A stretch of DNA of 64,000 nucleotides, from assembly GCA_963677355.2 (NCBI GenBank), contig CAXXXQ010000002.1, positions 496,001-560,000 of the forward strand. Direction: 5' to 3'. Source of the DNA: Thiomicrorhabdus sp963677355 (GTDB taxonomy: Bacteria; Pseudomonadota; Gammaproteobacteria; Thiomicrospirales; Thiomicrospiraceae). A program made the position numbers and the translations under genes. Below the pieces are notes generated by a model that was not told where the DNA came from, searched no databases, and saw only the letters and a list, made by a program, of their open reading frames with translations. This document shows positions 62,244-64,000 of the stretch, piece by piece (the stretch's first letter is position 1; every line of letters begins with the position of its first letter).

Positions 62244-63275
62244 TTAACGCCATCCGGCGCGGTCCATAATTTTAACCGCTTTGGCATTTAGTTCACCTAA
62301 TTTCGACAGATTGAGGCTATCGCTTTTGAATTCCCCCCAAGACTTCAGAGTCGGACTGGCTTCCACTCCATTGACAACCGGGTATTCATTATTGGTTTTT
62401 GCATACCACTCTTGAGCCGGTTTGGAGAGCAAGAATGAAATCAGTTTATTGGCATTTTCCGTGTTTTTGGATGACTGAGTAATGGCAATACCGCTGACAT
62501 TGACGTGTGTACCGCGATCTTGCTGGTTCGACCAGTAAACGGCAACCTGATTGGCGGCGTCAACTTGCGCTTGATCTTTACCGTTAAGCATTTGACCCAA
62601 GTAGTAAGTATTGACGATAGCCAAGTCGCATTTTCCTGCCGCTACCGCCTTAACCTGATCGCGGTCTCCACCTTGAGGTCGGCGAGCGAAGTTGTCGACA
62701 AACTTATCAGCCCATTCGGCCGTTTTTTCCTCACCCTGATGGGCAATCATGGAAGAGACTAAGGACTGGTTGTAGATGTTGTTTGAAGAACGAATGCAAA
62801 TGCGGTTTTTCCATTTCGAATCGGTCAAAGCCTCATAGCTGGAAAGTTCTTCCGGTTTGACTCGATCCTTGGCGTAAACGATTACTCGGGCACGAGTGGT
62901 CAAGCCCAGCCAGTAACCGTCCTTATCCTGGAGATTGGCCGGTACTTGATTTAAGGATTCGGTTGAAATCGCGGCTTGCAAGACCCCGGCCTGTTTGGCA
63001 CGGTGTAATCGACCGGCATCGGTCGTGATCAGAATATCGGCAGGGGAGCGACGACCTTCAGACTCCAGCTTTTTCAGCAAGGCATCGGCTTTACTGGTAA
63101 TCAGGTTGACTTGGATGCCGCTCTGTTTGGTGAAAGCGTCAAGTAGCGGTTTGATTAATTGGGTTTTACGTGCGGAATAGACATTGACCTCTTCCGTAGC
63201 GGCCTGTGCCAGCGGAAAGGTGATTGAGGCGCTGATCAACAGGCCTGCCAAGATAGTCGTTTTGTAGAATGACAT
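62244..63275 (-). CDS. fbpA: Ferric iron-binding periplasmic protein
   Basis: A 343-residue binding protein with a Sec signal peptide ending FPLAQA-AT. It follows the FbpA/FutA family: VNVYSARKTQLIKPLLDAFTKQSGI, ADILITTDAGRLHRAKQAGVLQ, NNIYNQSLVSSMIAHQGEEKTAEWA, and NTYYLGQML with the paired tyrosines that bind Fe3+. First gene of the operon and controlled by the Fur-like palindrome in front of it. Confidence 0.93.
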   Translation of the reverse strand: MSFYKTTILAGLLISASITFPLAQAATEEVNVYSARKTQLIKPLLDAFTKQSGIQVNLITSKADALLKKLESEGRRSPADILITTDAGRLHRAKQAGVLQAAISTESLNQVPANLQDKDGYWLGLTTRARVIVYAKDRVKPEELSSYEALTDSKWKNRICIRSSNNIYNQSLVSSMIAHQGEEKTAEWADKFVDNFARRPQGGDRDQVKAVAAGKCDLAIVNTYYLGQMLNGKDQAQVDAANQVAVYWSNQQDRGTHVNVSGIAITQSSKNTENANKLISFLLSKPAQEWYAKTNNEYPVVNGVEASPTLKSWGEFKSDSLNLSKLGELNAKAVKIMDRAGWR

Positions 63276-63324
63276 AGAACGTTGTCTCCCGATGTTTGCT
63301 ATTAGGTTTATTACTTTGCAATGA

Positions 63325-63353
63325 AGTTTATCTGAATATAATCGTATTGTAAA
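63325..63353 (-). promoter_or_regulatory. Candidate sigma-70 promoter of fbpA
   Basis: On the minus strand TTTACA (63353-63348) and TAAACT (63330-63325) are 17 bp apart. The -35 lies inside the Fur-like palindrome, so Fur would block it when iron is plentiful. Confidence 0.5.
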
Positions 63354-63374
63354 TGATAATAATTGCTATTTACA
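63348..63374. promoter_or_regulatory. Fur-box-like palindrome between fbpA and the Cys-rich gene
   Basis: TGTAAAT (63348) is inverted as ATTTACA at 63374, around GATAATAATT. The core matches 13 of 19 positions of the Fur consensus (GATAATGATAATCATTATC) by my count at the best register. It overlaps the candidate -35 hexamers of both divergent genes, including TTTACA at 63369 with TAATCA at 63391 on plus. Iron repression of both is inferred. Confidence 0.7.
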
Positions 63375-63457
63375 CCGTTTTCAGTTAAAGTAATCAGAAA
63401 ATCTTGTTTGAAGATTCAAACTTGATCAGACGGAAAGAGATTATTTAAGGAGTCGTC

Positions 63458-63694
63458 ATGAAAATCGAAATGAGTCTGCCGATGATGGCTAAATTGATTA
63501 ACGAAGGCGTGTTGGCGCCGAGCGATATTCGTTGTTTAGATGAGCAGAGTAAACAGGAATTAAAGCAACTGTGCCTGGAACTTTGTAAACCAAGCCAATG
63601 CGCTCGTTGTGACGCGCAACAATATTGCGCAACGTCTTTTGTTATTGACGGCAGCACATCCAAATCGGTCACTTTTAGATCCGAGGAAAATTAA
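63458..63694 (+). CDS. Six-cysteine small protein, likely iron-regulated, unknown family
   Basis: A 78-residue cytoplasmic protein with AAGGAG close before the ATG. Cysteines at 26, 39, 43, 48, 51 and 57 (LCLELCKPSQCARCDAQQYC) suggest a metal or Fe-S site. N-terminal part MKIEMSLPMMAKLINEGVLAPSDIRCLDE is helical. It shares the Fur-like site with fbpA, so a role in iron uptake or storage is inferred. I do not recognise the family. Confidence 0.7.
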   Translation: MKIEMSLPMMAKLINEGVLAPSDIRCLDEQSKQELKQLCLELCKPSQCARCDAQQYCATSFVIDGSTSKSVTFRSEEN

Positions 63695-63832
63695 ATATCG
63701 GCGTATTCATGACAACATCGGCTGTGCCCGTTTGATTTGTACCGTCATCGACAATCTATAATTATTAAGAACTCCAGAAATTAGTGCGGCCTTTACGGTA
63801 AAATAGCGCACAATTATTTTTGGAGTTTTTTT

Positions 63833-64000
63833 ATGTCTAAACAACAACCGACCGTTGGTGTCATAAGTCTTGGTTGCCCTAAAGCGACAGTTGATACCGA
63901 GCGCATTCTTACTCAGTTACGAACAGAAGGTTATCAGTTAACCAATAGTTATGAAGATGCGGATACTGTTATTGTCAATACGTGCGGTTTTATCGACAGT
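63833..64000 (+). CDS. rimO: Ribosomal protein S12 methylthiotransferase RimO (5' part only)
   Basis: The first 56 codons are visible; the gene runs off the right edge. N-terminal VGVISLGCPKATVDTERILTQL is the MTTase domain with its first Cys, followed by DADTVIVNTCGFIDS with the second. The CPKxxVDTE variant and VNTCGFI are typical of RimO rather than MiaB. It would methylthiolate an Asp of S12 with two 4Fe-4S clusters. TGGAG about eight bases before ATG. Confidence 0.92.
   Translation, partial: MSKQQPTVGVISLGCPKATVDTERILTQLRTEGYQLTNSYEDADTVIVNTCGFIDS

Overview
The window reads as chromosomal DNA of a free-living, motile, AT-leaning gammaproteobacterium. The style of its genes (a membrane cytochrome c next to a Tat-exported PsrA/PhsA-type molybdoenzyme operon, many c-di-GMP enzymes, an Amt transducer, an HME-RND metal pump) fits the sulfur-oxidising Thiomicrospira/Hydrogenovibrio/Thiomicrorhabdus group. 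That placement is inference; there is no rRNA or tRNA in the window to confirm it. I see no phage, IS element, integrase or CRISPR array. Most of the window is ordinary core and niche chromosome, densely coding on both strands.

Layout. 1-8.9 kb: an exported beta-propeller protein (cut by the window edge), a membrane PAS-GGDEF-EAL protein, an Old Yellow Enzyme, a DUF3795 protein that looks frameshifted, a very strongly promoted 48-residue hydrophobic peptide, a flavin-reductase-like pair, a HAD phosphatase, a host-attachment-family protein and a small secreted peptide. 9-20 kb: an MBL hydrolase with a membrane partner, an orphan CARF nuclease (DUF1887, Card1/Can2-like), Tas aldo-keto reductase, an M42-type peptidase, NfsB, MetY, a LysE exporter, a DUF938 methyltransferase and a PQQ-type sugar dehydrogenase. 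20-41 kb: a signalling-rich stretch with an ammonium transporter fused to GGDEF, a Cache-GGDEF protein, a minimal chemoreceptor, a PilJ-GGDEF-PAS-PAS protein, an HD-GYP protein and a short CheZ-like phosphatase. Chromate transport, dUTPase, a DODA-type dioxygenase, AhpD-like and GlcG-like proteins and a pirin/LysR pair lie among them, with the remnant of a Na/Pi cotransporter.

41-51 kb: DNA alkylation repair, a pseudouridine synthase and YcgN, then a monohaem membrane cytochrome c, a three-subunit molybdopterin oxidoreductase (Tat catalytic subunit, 4Fe-4S subunit, NrfD-type anchor), a TorD-family chaperone and a HybE-family chaperone, closed by a bidirectional terminator and the Mrp/ApbC Fe-S carrier. 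51-59.4 kb: a small exported protein, SlyD, HemJ and a four-gene heavy-metal efflux operon (TolC-type channel, adaptor, CzcA/CusA pump, DUF3240). 59.5-64 kb: a ferric-iron ABC importer (fbpABC) facing a six-cysteine small protein across a Fur-box-like palindrome, then the start of rimO.

The most interesting items are the 48-residue peptide with a near-consensus promoter carrying repeated ATTTATGC boxes, the CARF nuclease without CRISPR, the Amt-GGDEF fusion, and the HybE-like chaperone with a Tat-like C-terminus in a molybdoenzyme locus. Function calls come from reading motifs by eye; no database search was possible.
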